64,000 nucleotides of DNA, from the NCBI RefSeq assembly GCF_030813515.1, contig NZ_JAUSUK010000002.1:372001-436000 (forward strand), given 5' to 3'. The stretch is from Rhodopseudomonas julia. GTDB lineage: Bacteria; Pseudomonadota; Alphaproteobacteria; Rhizobiales; Afifellaceae. Below, in pieces: positions 1-9,247 of this stretch. The position numbers and the translations under genes are program-made. Position 1 is the first letter of the stretch. Every line of letters begins with the position of its first letter. The notes below the pieces were generated by a model. It searched no databases and was not told where the DNA came from. It worked only from the letters and a program-made list of their open reading frames with translations.

Positions 1-932
1 GTTCCGCTGGAAGCGCCTTGGGCTTCTTGTTGGCTATTGTTTTGTTTTCCAGTTTTCCCGTCCGCGTTGCCATTCTCATCGCTGGCTGGCGTCGTGGGAG
101 TATAGTCGGCGAAGACTTCCTTGTAGGTCGCCGTGGCGCCCAGTCCTCTTTCGGGGTTCACCACGAGTTTTTTGACGAGGTGCTTGAATCGGTTCCTGGC
201 CTCCTCGGACTCGAAGGTGACGGTCAGATTGATGCGGTCGAAATTGACGCCGACGGCTGAAAGATGTCCCTTGCTCTGGAGAAAGCGGACGGGCGGGTTA
301 AATTCCACCGCGGGGCTCAGGAGTTCCTGCTTTTCAGCTTCCGTCCAAGGCAGTTTGAGTGCTTCCAGATAGAGCTGGTACTCGAGGATTAGATCGCGGA
401 TCTGACCTTGCTTGCGATCGAATGCAGAGGCCAGTTGTGCGATGCTGCGTCCGGACTTCCTCTCGTCGTAGACGGCCTTTCGGCTGCCGAGATAGCCCCA
501 TTTATTTTTATCCCCGACGCCGAAATGCGCTGATGCCATGATGGGCAGTAGGGCATCGCGGGATGGTGCGATTGTGCAATCAACGCTGAGCATGTCCTCC
601 TTCACTGCGGTTGGAAGGTGGGGAACGGTGTTGGCGAATTCGTCGGGCGGAGTTAGTTGGCCGGTGATGAGCTTGTAGGTGGCGATACGCGTATTGCCTT
701 CGATGACGACGTATTCCTTTCCTGACCGTACAACGTAGGGTCGCTCGGCGCCCTGGTTCCGGCCTTCGGACCCGATTTTCTTCAGGAACGCCGCAAGCCC
801 TTCGTGCTCGTAGAAATAGCGGACGATCTCGTCTTCGCTCTGCAGGAGCTGCTGGGTAACGATGCGCGGGTTACGAAGATCGAGTTTGATTAATGATAAA
901 GGAATTCGCTCATATTTGAATTTTGAGAACAT
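1..932 (-). CDS. ParB/sulfiredoxin-like domain protein (3' end beyond window)
   Basis: An open reading frame starts with ATG at 932 and runs left without a stop to the window edge, giving at least 310 residues. The N-terminus (MFSKFKYERIPLSLIKLDLR) continues into LRNPRIV and, near residues 70-85, VVIEGNTRIATYKLI. That order, a short beta-rich start followed by a G-N-x-R-x-x-A helix, is the pattern of the ParB/Srx superfamily. Members act in plasmid or chromosome partitioning, or in phage and defence-island proteins as nucleotide-binding or DNA-nicking domains. The C-terminus becomes rich in N, Q, K and G, as in a flexible tail. There is no ParA neighbour in view and the codon use is visibly less GC-rich than in the following genes, which suggests transfer. 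The exact role is unknown. Confidence 0.72.
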   Translation of the reverse strand, partial: MFSKFKYERIPLSLIKLDLRNPRIVTQQLLQSEDEIVRYFYEHEGLAAFLKKIGSEGRNQGAERPYVVRSGKEYVVIEGNTRIATYKLITGQLTPPDEFANTVPHLPTAVKEDMLSVDCTIAPSRDALLPIMASAHFGVGDKNKWGYLGSRKAVYDERKSGRSIAQLASAFDRKQGQIRDLILEYQLYLEALKLPWTEAEKQELLSPAVEFNPPVRFLQSKGHLSAVGVNFDRINLTVTFESEEARNRFKHLVKKLVVNPERGLGATATYKEVFADYTPTTPASDENGNADGKTGKQNNSQQEAQGASSG

Positions 933-2175
933 GCTGCTTCCCCCCCGAGTAGGGCAATAGAAGGACATACGGACAGCCGCCTTCGCAAGGCGGTTTCCGA
1001 TTTTCTATCCAGTTGCGGCAATCCGCATCCCCACCCGCACCGACCCACGAGAGGCCGACTGATCGTGGCAATTCCAAGCAAACGGAATTGAGGTTTAAGA
1101 GCCATGTCAAGGACCTCTAAATCTCTGACAGGGGCAGCAAGAGTGAGCGTAAAGCGAATTTGGTCTATTGCATCTCAATTATCTTAAAGTTGTGATTCTG
1201 AAATGATCCGAGGCCCTGCGTAAAGCCGTCACATGTGGCTGGGGCGCCCGTTAACCCGTCGGGCGAATCACGTAGGCGCGGCCGTGCCGTAATTTACGAG
1301 TGGCCTCAAACTGTCCTTCCCTAATGCGACCCACTGTGCTCCGGCTAGTGTCGCGTGCGGGTTTCGGACCGGGCGGTGCTACCCTCGGCCCTGCGGGGAC
1401 GGGTGTTGGCGGGTTTCGTTTGTTTGCCGGAGCCGTGCCGTAATCCGGCTCGGAGTTGCCTCTCACCCGGCTGCCGGTGGCTGTCTTTCTCACTTATCGA
1501 ACAAGTTGTTCAACGGTTGCCGCCGGAGTTGAGCGTTGGCGCTTGCTTTGAGCAGAGGGCGGGATTCCCCTCCCCCTTGCGGGGAGGGGTTAAGGGAGGG
1601 GCGTCGGCGGCGTTTGTTTGGCTTGGCCGTGCCCTGAGCTGGCTCGGAGTGACCCCTCACCCGGCTGCCTTTGGCAGCCACCCTCTCCCCGCAAGGGGGC
1701 GAGGGTAGGTTGTGCCATTGGCTAGTGGCGTGCGCGGCAATCGGCGCCACCCCGCACCCGCCGCTTCTCGGCGATCTCTCCAGCCTGTGTTTCTTTGGGG
1801 GGAGAGGAACTGGCCGTGCCCCGGGGGGAGCCGTGCCCGTGAGTGGGGCCGTGCCTGACACAGACGTCCCCCTCACCCGACCGGCTTCGCCGGCCACCCT
1901 CTCCCTCAAGGGGAGAGGGTGGAGCCCGTAGCATTGGTTGGTGCTGTGCCGGAATGTCGTGCGGCCGGGGCCGTTTTTGAGAAAATTTGCAAACTGGCTC
2001 GCCTCTTCGGATGGGGTCTTCGGAATATACGAGCGCTGCGTGTATTGTGACAGTTTTATTGCAGTAAACTCTTACGGTTTGGTCAGAACTCGCCGTTACG
2101 TCTGTCGATATCCTTGGGGCGTTGGGGTGGCTCAAGTGATGTCGATACTGAGGTCAAGATTATCGAAGCGGTGAG
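933..2175. other. 1.2-kb intergenic region without a convincing gene
   Basis: Short open frames occur on both strands here, but none has a recognisable domain, sensible codon use or a ribosome binding site. Bases 933-1250 and 1950-2175 are relatively AT-rich and probably hold the promoters of the ParB-like gene and of the GGDEF-EAL gene. The middle is filled with palindromic repeats, listed separately. Confidence 0.6.
1431..1930. repeat. Cluster of two-hairpin extragenic palindromic repeats
   Basis: At least three related units are visible. One is a hairpin at 1567-1589 (CCCCTCCCC, loop, GGGGAGGGG). The second spans 1653-1706: CCCCTCACCC, then GGCTGCC-ttt-GGCAGCC, then ACCCTC...GAGGGT. The third spans about 1869-1920: CCCCTCACCCGA, then a CCGGC/GCCGG hairpin, then ACCCTCTCCC-tcaa-GGGGAGAGGGT. 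Degenerate copies lie near 1455-1495 and 1750-1805, and the word GCCGTGCC recurs at about 1281, 1432, 1627, 1812, 1830 and 1846. Such CCTCACCCGGCTGC...CCCTCTCC units are widespread between genes in rhizobial genomes. They are probably transcribed as hairpins or mobilised like REP elements. No transposase is present here. Confidence 0.75.
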
Positions 2176-4791
2176 ATGACCGGACACGAGAGAGAGACTG
2201 GGGCGGCGAAGGCGGGTTTGCGTCTCGACAATCCGGTGCAGCATTTTTTGCGGCGTTGGGCTTCGGAAATTCGGCCGGGCGAGACGTTGCCGTCTTATGA
2301 GAGCGTGGCGCTCGGGCATCTCGGGCGCCTCATCGAGATGAAGGCGCTGGCGTTTCGCGATGCCGGCGAGGCGGGGGATTTGCGGCTTTTGCGCATCGGC
2401 CCCGCCTTTGCTGCCTGGGCCGATACCGCTGGCGATGTCGATGGCGGGGAGACCGGTGCGGCGGTGGTCTCGGCGCTTCGCCGCGACCGCGCCCGCGCCA
2501 TTTGCGAGGTCATCGCGCGCGCCGAGGAAAGCTGCCGGCCGGAGCGCGTCGAGACGCATATGATCGTCAACGGGGCGATCGCCACCTACGATCTCTGGGC
2601 GCTGCCGCTCTCGAACAGGTGGGGGCCGGTGAGCTTCATCCTGCTTCTCGACGAGCACGCGGCGCGGCAGGATCTTCTGGAGACGATGTTCGGCGCCACG
2701 ATGGAGGGGATGCTGGCGCTGCAGGCGATCCGCGACCGGGGGGGGAAGGCGGTCGATTTCGAGATCATCGCCTTGAACCAGGCGGCAGCGAGGCTTCTCG
2801 ACTGCGAGGCGGGGGCGCTCTCCTGGCAAAGAATGTCCGATCTTGCGGGGCTGTTTCCGGGGCAGGATCTCGTTTCGGCGCTTCTCGCCTGCGTCTGCGA
2901 CGGGGGGCGGACGCATTTTGAAGCGACGTTCCAGGGGGCGACGTTTGAGGGGGCGACGTTCGAGGGGGAGGCGGGGGCGCGGCATCTGCGCTTCGGCGTG
3001 GCGCCGACGGGCGATCTCGTCTCGGTGACCGTGAGCGACATCGCCGATATTCGCGCCCGCGAGGAGGCGCTGCGCACGCTCTTCGACGACAATCCCGTGC
3101 CGATGTGGCTCGTCGACAAGGAAAGCCGCCAGATCATCCGCGTCAATCGGGCGGCGAGCGCGCATTACGGCTATGGGCCTGAGGACTTTCTGGCGATGGA
3201 TGTGCTCGATGTCGCCGCCCCCGGCGACCGCACGCGCATGCGCGAGTTTCTGGAGACGCTGTCGGAGATGCGCTCGGGGGCGGGCCAGGCGGCGCGGCCG
3301 GTGGAGCAATCGTGGATCCATGTGACGGCGGACGGGCGGCGGATCGAGGTGTTTCCCTATGCGCGCGAGCTTCTTGTGGAGCGGCGGCCGGTCATTCTCC
3401 TGTCGGTGATCGACGTCACCGAACGGCGCAAGGCGGAGGCGCGGGTGGAGCATATGGCCCATCACGACGCGCTGACCGATCTGCCGAACCGGCTTCTTTT
3501 CCGCACGCGGCTCGAAGCCGACCTCGTGCGCGCTAGGCGGACGGAGGGGGCGCTTGCCGTCCTCTGCCTCGACCTCGATCATTTCAAGGGCGTCAACGAC
3601 ACGCTCGGCCATCCGATCGGCGACAAGCTGCTGCAGGCGGTGGCGGAGCGCTTCAACCGCACGCTGCGCGAGACGGATTTCGTCGCGCGGCTCGGCGGCG
3701 ACGAATTCGCCATCATCCAGGCCGATCTCGACGATCCCTCGGATGCGAGCGGGCTTGCCGGCCGGCTCATCGAGGCGATCGAAAAGCCCTTCGATATCGA
3801 CGGCCATCAGGTCGCCGTTGGCACCAGCATCGGCATCGCGTTCTCGCCCTTGGACGGGTGCGAGGCGGATACGCTGTTGAAGAACGCCGATATGGCGCTC
3901 TACCGCGCCAAGGCCGACGGGCGCAGCACGTTTCGCTTCTTCGAGCCGGGCATGGATGCGCGGCTGCAGGCGCGGCGCGCGCTCGAACTCGATCTGCGCA
4001 AGGCGCTCGTGAACCAGGAATTCGAGCTCTATTACCAGCCGCTCCTCAATGTCGCGACGCGGCGGGTGACGGGGTTCGAGGCCTTGTTGCGCTGGCCGCA
4101 TCCCGAACGCGGCATGATCCCGCCCGATGCCTTCATTCCGGTCGCCGAAGAGATCGGCCTCATCGTGCCGATCGGCGAATGGGTGTTGCGGCAGGCCTGT
4201 GCAGAGGCGGCGGGCTGGCCGGAGATGATCAAGATCGCCGTCAATCTGTCGCCCGTGCAGTTCAAGAACAAAAGGCTCGTGGAGACGGTCGTGGAGGTGC
4301 TTCAGGAGACCGGGCTCGATCCCGCGCGGCTTGAACTCGAAATCACGGAATCGGTGCTTTTGCACGGCAGCGCGGGGAATGTGGCGGTGCTGCAGGAGCT
4401 CAAGGATCTCGGCATCCGCATTTCCATGGACGATTTCGGCACCGGCTATTCGTCGTTGAGCTACCTGCAGAAATTCCCCTTTGACAAGCTCAAGATCGAC
4501 CAGTCCTTCGTGCGCGAACTCTCCGACCGGCCGGAGGCGATGGCGATCATCCGCGCCGTCACCGGGCTCGGGCGCAGCCTGCAGATGCTGACGACGGCGG
4601 AGGGGGTGGAAACGCCCGAGCAGCTGGAACGCCTGTCGCGCGAGGGCTGCACCGAGGTGCAGGGCTATCTCTTCAGCGAACCGCGGCCGGCGAGCGAACT
4701 CGCACGCCTTCTCGCCTGCGGCACGCAGCCGTTCGAACGCCTGGCGAAGGCGAGGGAGACGGGAGAGGAAGAGATGGAGGCGGTGGCGTGA
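2176..4791 (+). CDS. PAS-GGDEF-EAL cyclic-di-GMP turnover protein
   Basis: This 871-residue cytosolic protein has no obvious membrane segment. Two PAS-like regions occupy about residues 20-290 and 295-425; the second is clear (LFDDNPVPMWLVDKESRQI, ending DVTERRKAEARVEHMAHHD). A diguanylate cyclase domain follows with an intact GGDEF at about 506-510, preceded five residues upstream by RETD, a product-inhibition I-site (RxxD). The phosphodiesterase domain starts near 600 and keeps its EAL (FEALLRW, about 635), NLSPVQF, ELEITES and DDFGTGYSS motifs. Both activities are therefore predicted to be intact. Residues about 248-265 carry a small ATFEG/ATFQG repeat mirrored in the DNA. The ATG at 2176 follows a weak GGTGAG. 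It is monocistronic. The input sensed by the PAS domains is unknown. Confidence 0.95.
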   Translation: MTGHERETGAAKAGLRLDNPVQHFLRRWASEIRPGETLPSYESVALGHLGRLIEMKALAFRDAGEAGDLRLLRIGPAFAAWADTAGDVDGGETGAAVVSALRRDRARAICEVIARAEESCRPERVETHMIVNGAIATYDLWALPLSNRWGPVSFILLLDEHAARQDLLETMFGATMEGMLALQAIRDRGGKAVDFEIIALNQAAARLLDCEAGALSWQRMSDLAGLFPGQDLVSALLACVCDGGRTHFEATFQGATFEGATFEGEAGARHLRFGVAPTGDLVSVTVSDIADIRAREEALRTLFDDNPVPMWLVDKESRQIIRVNRAASAHYGYGPEDFLAMDVLDVAAPGDRTRMREFLETLSEMRSGAGQAARPVEQSWIHVTADGRRIEVFPYARELLVERRPVILLSVIDVTERRKAEARVEHMAHHDALTDLPNRLLFRTRLEADLVRARRTEGALAVLCLDLDHFKGVNDTLGHPIGDKLLQAVAERFNRTLRETDFVARLGGDEFAIIQADLDDPSDASGLAGRLIEAIEKPFDIDGHQVAVGTSIGIAFSPLDGCEADTLLKNADMALYRAKADGRSTFRFFEPGMDARLQARRALELDLRKALVNQEFELYYQPLLNVATRRVTGFEALLRWPHPERGMIPPDAFIPVAEEIGLIVPIGEWVLRQACAEAAGWPEMIKIAVNLSPVQFKNKRLVETVVEVLQETGLDPARLELEITESVLLHGSAGNVAVLQELKDLGIRISMDDFGTGYSSLSYLQKFPFDKLKIDQSFVRELSDRPEAMAIIRAVTGLGRSLQMLTTAEGVETPEQLERLSREGCTEVQGYLFSEPRPASELARLLACGTQPFERLAKARETGEEEMEAVA

Positions 4792-4801
4792 GGGGTCCGC
4801 C

Positions 4802-5251
4802 TCAGGAAACCGGCAAGCGCAGGCGGGCGTTCTCGAACGGAAAGCCCTCATCGTCTTGGGGGCGGCGCGAGATTTCCTCAAAGCCTTGCGCCAGATAGAA
4901 GCGCAGGGCGCCCGCGTTTTCCGTATAGACTTCGAGGGTGAGTTCGTCGCAGCGCGTGAGGGCATGGGTAATCAGGCGGCGGCCGATGCCTTGTCCCTGG
5001 TGCGCGGGGGCGACGAACAGGCCGCCGATGAAATTCTCCATCAGACTGATGAAGCCGACGGGCTCTTGGCTGCGACACGCGACCCATGTCTCGGCCGCGG
5101 GGAGATATGTCTCTTCGATGAGACGCCGCTGTTGCAAGAGCCGGGCGCGGCCGATGAAGGGATGCGCCAGGAGCGAGGCGTCGAGCCAGATCTTTGAGAG
5201 TTTTTCAGTGTCCGTCGCCGGGTCGAAGGCGCGGATCGTGACATCGTGCAT
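4802..5251 (-). CDS. GNAT-family N-acetyltransferase (YjaB-like)
   Basis: This 149-residue protein has the full GNAT fold. The acetyl-CoA pyrophosphate loop QGQGIGRRL lies near residues 84-92 and is preceded by the strand IGGLFVAPAHQ. A late TENAGALRFYLAQGF motif packs against the cofactor. The early segment IWLDASLLAHPFIG and overall length resemble E. coli YjaB-type acetyltransferases. The substrate cannot be read from sequence; small amines or protein lysines are both possible. It converges with the GGDEF-EAL gene with a 10-base gap and is followed upstream by a 160-base gap before the AraC gene, so it is probably transcribed alone. Confidence 0.88.
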   Translation of the reverse strand: MHDVTIRAFDPATDTEKLSKIWLDASLLAHPFIGRARLLQQRRLIEETYLPAAETWVACRSQEPVGFISLMENFIGGLFVAPAHQGQGIGRRLITHALTRCDELTLEVYTENAGALRFYLAQGFEEISRRPQDDEGFPFENARLRLPVS

Positions 5252-5409
5252 GAACCCCTCGCAAAAGACGATGCCCGGAGCAGGTCGCCGGTCTTAACTC
5301 CGGCGCCGGACCGCGATGAACGAGCTGCGGTTAGTGGGGCGGGGAGATGCGCGTCAAGACGCGGGACGCGCGTTTTGCTGTAGGGCCGCAGAGCCTGCAG
5401 CCATCGACG

Positions 5410-6225
5410 TCATCGCCGCCGAAATTGGCTTGGGCACATGCCCAGTCTTTGGCCGAACTGTGCCGTCATATGGGCGTGAGAGGAGAAACCGCTCGCCAGG
5501 GCGATTGCGGCCAACGGCGCATCGCTCTTCAACAGCAGATCTCGCGCATGGCGAATGCGGCGGTCGATGATGGCGTCGCGCGGGGTCCGGCCGAAAGCCG
5601 CGCGAAAGGCGCGGGTGAAAAAATCGGCAGATAGATTAAGGGCCTCGGCCAATTCCGCGACAGTCAACGCCTGGGCAAAGCGGGCTTCGATGATCGCCTC
5701 GACACGCGTCATGCGTCTCTGCGTCATCCATTGCGCCGCCACATCGCGAGGTTCCGCCCCATCGATGATCGCCGTTGCGGCACGCTCGAGGTCGAGGGCC
5801 AGCGCTTCGATCGTGAGGGGATCGCGGGTGTCTTGAAGCAGGATTTCCCGGCGCAAACGGTGGGCTGAATTTGTCGCCGCCCGATGGGCCATATCGCTGA
5901 AGTGCCGCTCGTGCGGCCTCGCATATTGGCCGTTCTTGCGCAGAATTCTGAGATATTCGCCGCCGCCTTCAGAGCGCGAGTAGATTTCGCAGCCGGCGGG
6001 CAGATAGGCGAAGCCGTTCGCACGCGCCGCAAAATCACGGTTCCTGTCGCCCGCAAAGGCATGGACGCCATTCTGGCGATCAAACGCAAAGCCGATCACC
6101 GGCCGTTCGGGCGTGTAGCGCGTTTCGTAGGCCTGCCGGGGGAGGAGCTCCACCCGCCATGTCGCGTCTTCGTACGTTCTGACCGGCTCGGTGGGGTAAG
6201 CGCCCATGCTGTGCGTCGTCGTCAT
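5410..6225 (-). CDS. AraC-family transcriptional regulator
   Basis: The C-terminal third carries two helix-turn-helix motifs typical of AraC/XylS proteins: LTVAELAEALNLSADFFTRA followed by FGRTPRDAIIDRRIRHARDL, then LAAIALASGFSSHAHMTAQF and a final FGQRLGMCPSQFRR. The N-terminal 150 residues form a cupin-like effector domain with no recognisable ligand motif. The start is uncertain: ATG at 6225 (MTTTHSMG) is chosen, but an in-frame ATG lies at 6240 and neither has a good Shine-Dalgarno. It is divergent from the threonine-dehydratase-like gene at 6363, sharing a 140-base promoter region, so regulation of that enzyme is a reasonable inference. Confidence 0.92.
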   Translation of the reverse strand: MTTTHSMGAYPTEPVRTYEDATWRVELLPRQAYETRYTPERPVIGFAFDRQNGVHAFAGDRNRDFAARANGFAYLPAGCEIYSRSEGGGEYLRILRKNGQYARPHERHFSDMAHRAATNSAHRLRREILLQDTRDPLTIEALALDLERAATAIIDGAEPRDVAAQWMTQRRMTRVEAIIEARFAQALTVAELAEALNLSADFFTRAFRAAFGRTPRDAIIDRRIRHARDLLLKSDAPLAAIALASGFSSHAHMTAQFGQRLGMCPSQFRRR

Positions 6226-6362
6226 GCCGCAGCGTAGCATTTTGCGGAGGCATCCTCACCCGCAGTTCCTGGGCGCAGGCGATTTCGCATCGGATTCATG
6301 AAAGCCCGCCGGGGCACGCGGGGGGCATGATCCGAGAGCCATTGCCACGCAAGGATTTTGCA

Positions 6363-7334
6363 ATGCTCTTTTCCCTGAAGGACCTGGACGCCGCCGTTGC
6401 CGTCGTCGGCACGACCGTCAAGCCGACACCTGCCTATGCCTGGCCTCTTCTGGCGAGCCGAACCGGGGCGGAGGTCATCGTCAAGCATGAAAACCACACG
6501 CCCACCGGCTCGTTCAAAGCGCGGGGCGGGCTGTTTTATGTCGAAAACCTGCGCCGCGCCGGCGCCCTGCCGCCCGGCCTGGTGACGGCGACGCGCGGCA
6601 ACCATGGCCAATCCATCGCCATCGGCGCCGCCCGAGCCGGCATTCCGGCCAAGATCATCGTTCCGGAAGGCAATTCGCGCGAAAAGAACGCGGCGATGGC
6701 GGCTTTCGGCGGCGAAGTCATCGTTGCGGGCAAGGATTTCGACGAAAGCCGGGAGATTGCGACGGGCTATCAGGCCTCGCACGGCTTTATGTTCGTCCCC
6801 TCCTTCCACCGCGATATCGTTGCGGGCGTCGCCACCTACGCCCACGAATTGTTCACCGACCATGCCGACATCGATGCCGTCTTCGTTCCGGTCGGCATGG
6901 GATCGGGGATTTGCAGCCTGATCACGCTGCGCGATCTGTTGGGGCTGAAGACGGAGATCTGGGGCGTGGTCGCCCGAAACGCGCCGGCCTTTGCGCAATC
7001 CTTCGAGGCCGGCCGCCCCCGGCCGACCCCGACCGCGCGCACATTTGCCGACGGCGTGGCCTGCCGCGAGCCTCAGCCGGAGGCGCTGGAGATCATCCTG
7101 AACGGCGCGGCGGGCATCTTGCAGGTCGGCGAGGACGAAATCGCCGAGGCAATCCGCATTCTCTACACCGACACGCACAACATGGCGGAAGGGGCGGGTG
7201 CTGCGCCTTTGGCCGCGCTGATGGACGCGCGCGAACGTTTTCGCGGCAAACGCGTCGCCCTCATCCTGACCGGGGGCAATATCGACATGCCCGTCTTCCG
7301 GCAGGTTCTTTCGGGCCAAACGCCGGTCGCTTAG
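6363..7334 (+). CDS. Threonine dehydratase-like PLP enzyme (fold type II)
   Basis: This 323-residue PLP-dependent enzyme belongs to the threonine/serine dehydratase group. The PLP lysine is K52 in HTPTGSFKARGG, the cofactor phosphate loop is VGMGSGICSL, and TRGNHGQSIA is the conserved Asn-containing motif. There is no C-terminal ACT domain, so it resembles catabolic threonine ammonia-lyase or hydroxyaspartate dehydratase rather than biosynthetic IlvA. The start at 6363 is preferred over an in-frame ATG at 6327 because AAGGA at 6351-6355 sits seven bases upstream. The divergent AraC gene is the likely regulator. The substrate (threonine, serine or 3-hydroxyaspartate) is not decided by sequence alone. 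Confidence 0.9.
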   Translation: MLFSLKDLDAAVAVVGTTVKPTPAYAWPLLASRTGAEVIVKHENHTPTGSFKARGGLFYVENLRRAGALPPGLVTATRGNHGQSIAIGAARAGIPAKIIVPEGNSREKNAAMAAFGGEVIVAGKDFDESREIATGYQASHGFMFVPSFHRDIVAGVATYAHELFTDHADIDAVFVPVGMGSGICSLITLRDLLGLKTEIWGVVARNAPAFAQSFEAGRPRPTPTARTFADGVACREPQPEALEIILNGAAGILQVGEDEIAEAIRILYTDTHNMAEGAGAAPLAALMDARERFRGKRVALILTGGNIDMPVFRQVLSGQTPVA

Positions 7335-7626
7335 AGGCGGTGGAGATTAAGCCGGGGGCGGTGGTGGGCATGTCGAGATCGCCGGGCGGGATTTTGCCGA
7401 GGGGATGGAGGTCGCCGCGCGAGGCGATGGAAACGGAGAGTGGAGCCGGAGGGGTGGGTGGAAACGGGCTGGTAGCTCCAGAGCAGGGACTGGCGGAAAG
7501 CTGCCATTCCGAGGGAGTCTTCTTGGTCGCTCCCTCCCCTGGCCAAGGTGGGGCGGGCTGCTGGACTGGGAGGTTGTTGATATAGTTCTCAACATACCTG
7601 CGACGCAGTTCAGGGAGGGTTGTGAG

Positions 7627-8253
7627 ATGAGCAAGGAAGAGGACGAAAGCCGTTGGCTCCGTACCGATGAGCCGAGGGACGTGGCGGGCTCGATCCGTCA
7701 TGCACTTCGCAGCGCAGATTTCGCAAACGAAGACCCACAGGCATGGAAGTGGGTATTGCTGGCCCTGCACTCGGCGCTGCAAGGGGCATGCGTCTGTCAC
7801 CTAACGACAACTGCGCAGCCAGTGGGTGCACTCACGAAGAAGAGCACGAAGGCGTGGCGGGACTATCTGAACACTCAAGGCGCTCAAGGTGCCCGTGAAT
7901 TGCCGGAAACGCGGCTATTGGAGTTCTACGATCTGCTGAAGGCCATACGTAAACCCAACAGTGTTGGCAGTGGGGCACAATCCCCCGGAATCGCGATCAG
8001 CGACGTCGAGCTGAAGTGGCTGAAGCGTGTCCATAAAGAGATTCGCAATCAGTTTATTCATTTCGAACCGACGGGGTGGTCGATCGAACTGTCAGGCGTG
8101 CCCGAACTTGCTCGATTGATCGCGCGGATCGTCAACGAAGTGCTCGATGCCGATTGGGCCTTTCGTCATCTTGAAGACGCCGAACGCGGAGCCTTGCAAG
8201 CCGACATTAGCCGACTGGCGGCGAACAATTGGCTGCCCGATATCACCAAGTAG
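7627..8253 (+). CDS. HEPN-like domain protein, possible toxin or defence component
   Basis: This 208-residue soluble, mostly helical protein starts at ATG 7627, behind GGGAGGG at 7613-7619. A longer in-frame extension upstream has no support. Residues about 135-145 read KEIRNQFIHFEP, matching the HEPN RNase motif R-x4-6-H (here R-N-Q-F-I-H), which forms the metal-independent RNase site in HEPN toxins and Cas accessory nucleases. The N-terminal half has WKWVLLALHSALQGA, a conserved-looking helix. The gene lies 64 bases before a DUF2971 gene on the same strand, and its base composition is lower in GC than its surroundings. HEPN assignment rests on a short motif; it could also be a non-catalytic HEPN or an uncharacterised housekeeping family. 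Confidence 0.6.
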   Translation: MSKEEDESRWLRTDEPRDVAGSIRHALRSADFANEDPQAWKWVLLALHSALQGACVCHLTTTAQPVGALTKKSTKAWRDYLNTQGAQGARELPETRLLEFYDLLKAIRKPNSVGSGAQSPGIAISDVELKWLKRVHKEIRNQFIHFEPTGWSIELSGVPELARLIARIVNEVLDADWAFRHLEDAERGALQADISRLAANNWLPDITK

Positions 8254-8317
8254 GATTGAACGAGAATGGCCCGGCCCATCTCCTGGTGCAGCCGGTACGG
8301 GCCAGCATGAGGCATCC

Positions 8318-8977
8318 ATGCGACTCTATCACTTCACCTCCGCCAAATACGGCCTCGAAGCTATCAGGAAGCGCCGGCTCAAGGTGGCGGAAATCTTGGA
8401 ACTCAACGATCCGTTCGAGTTTCTCGGGCCTGTCGTGGATACGCCCGAGGATCGCCGTGCTCTACAAAAGTGGAAGAAACAACTCGCAATCTCCTTCGGC
8501 ATCATCTGCATGAGCGATAACTGGAGGCATCCGCTTCTCTGGGGGCACTATGCCGAGAAGCACAAGGGGGTGGCATTGGGCTTCGATGTTTTGAACCCGG
8601 AGCTGTTTCAGCCGGTTCGCTACGTGGAGCGCCGTAAAACTGTCGACGACTACGGAGTGGCAGCCCTCAGTGCGTTTGGCGAAGCCGAGATGAGAACTAC
8701 GCTCTATGAGAAGTTTTCCGCATGGCAATACGAGGCGGAATACCGAGCGTACGTGAAGCTAGACCAGAAGGATCCGAAACTGGGTCTGTATTTCATGGAC
8801 TTCGTGCCGGTGTTGAAGCTTGCAGAAGTCATCGTTGGCAGCAGGAGTGATCTGAAACGTCGAGACGTGCAAGACGCGCTCGGAGACTACGTCGAGCACG
8901 TGGACGCTTTCATGTCGCGTCCGGCGTTCCGCAGCTACAATGTCGTGCGGCAGAAGAATGACCGGATGTGGAAGTAA
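8318..8977 (+). CDS. DUF2971 family protein
   Basis: This 219-residue protein begins MRLYHFTSAKYGLEAIRK and continues with LELNDPFEF, SFGIICMSDNWRHPLLWGHY and HKGVALGFD. These are the signature blocks of DUF2971, a family scattered through bacterial genomes and frequently found near phage-resistance or toxin genes. Its biochemical activity is not established. It has no signal peptide or membrane span. It follows the HEPN-like gene on the same strand and may share its transcript. The ATG at 8318 has GAGG at 8309-8312. The association with an RNase-like partner suggests a two-gene defence or toxin unit, but this is inference. Confidence 0.78.
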   Translation: MRLYHFTSAKYGLEAIRKRRLKVAEILELNDPFEFLGPVVDTPEDRRALQKWKKQLAISFGIICMSDNWRHPLLWGHYAEKHKGVALGFDVLNPELFQPVRYVERRKTVDDYGVAALSAFGEAEMRTTLYEKFSAWQYEAEYRAYVKLDQKDPKLGLYFMDFVPVLKLAEVIVGSRSDLKRRDVQDALGDYVEHVDAFMSRPAFRSYNVVRQKNDRMWK

Positions 8978-9247
8978 GCGACCGGCATAAATGTCCTGCC
9001 ACTTCGCCGTTACCCCTATCTCCCCCGGTCAAGCATCCGCCTGAGCGGTCCTATATCGCTAGGTCGGCTCGTCCGCGAGCCCCGAGGCCAACCGGGACTG
9101 TGCCATCGCCGACCAACCTCTAGCCCCGCCCATGTTGCGGGCGAGGCCCGGCTTTCTGCTGTGCGGAAAGGGTGGTGCCGAGAGATTGGCCCCGGAGAGG
9201 TTCTGGGCGCCGCGGAATGGTCGCGGATGCGGGCCGCGTGGCGGTTG

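Noticed and set aside
1490-2135. Open frames of about 140 residues in the repeat region
   Set aside because: They read through palindromic repeats and have proline/arginine-rich, non-protein-like composition.
2083-4965. A 960-residue open frame on the minus strand
   Set aside because: It lies opposite the GGDEF-EAL gene, is Arg/His/Leu-rich with no domain, and is the usual mirror frame of a high-GC gene.
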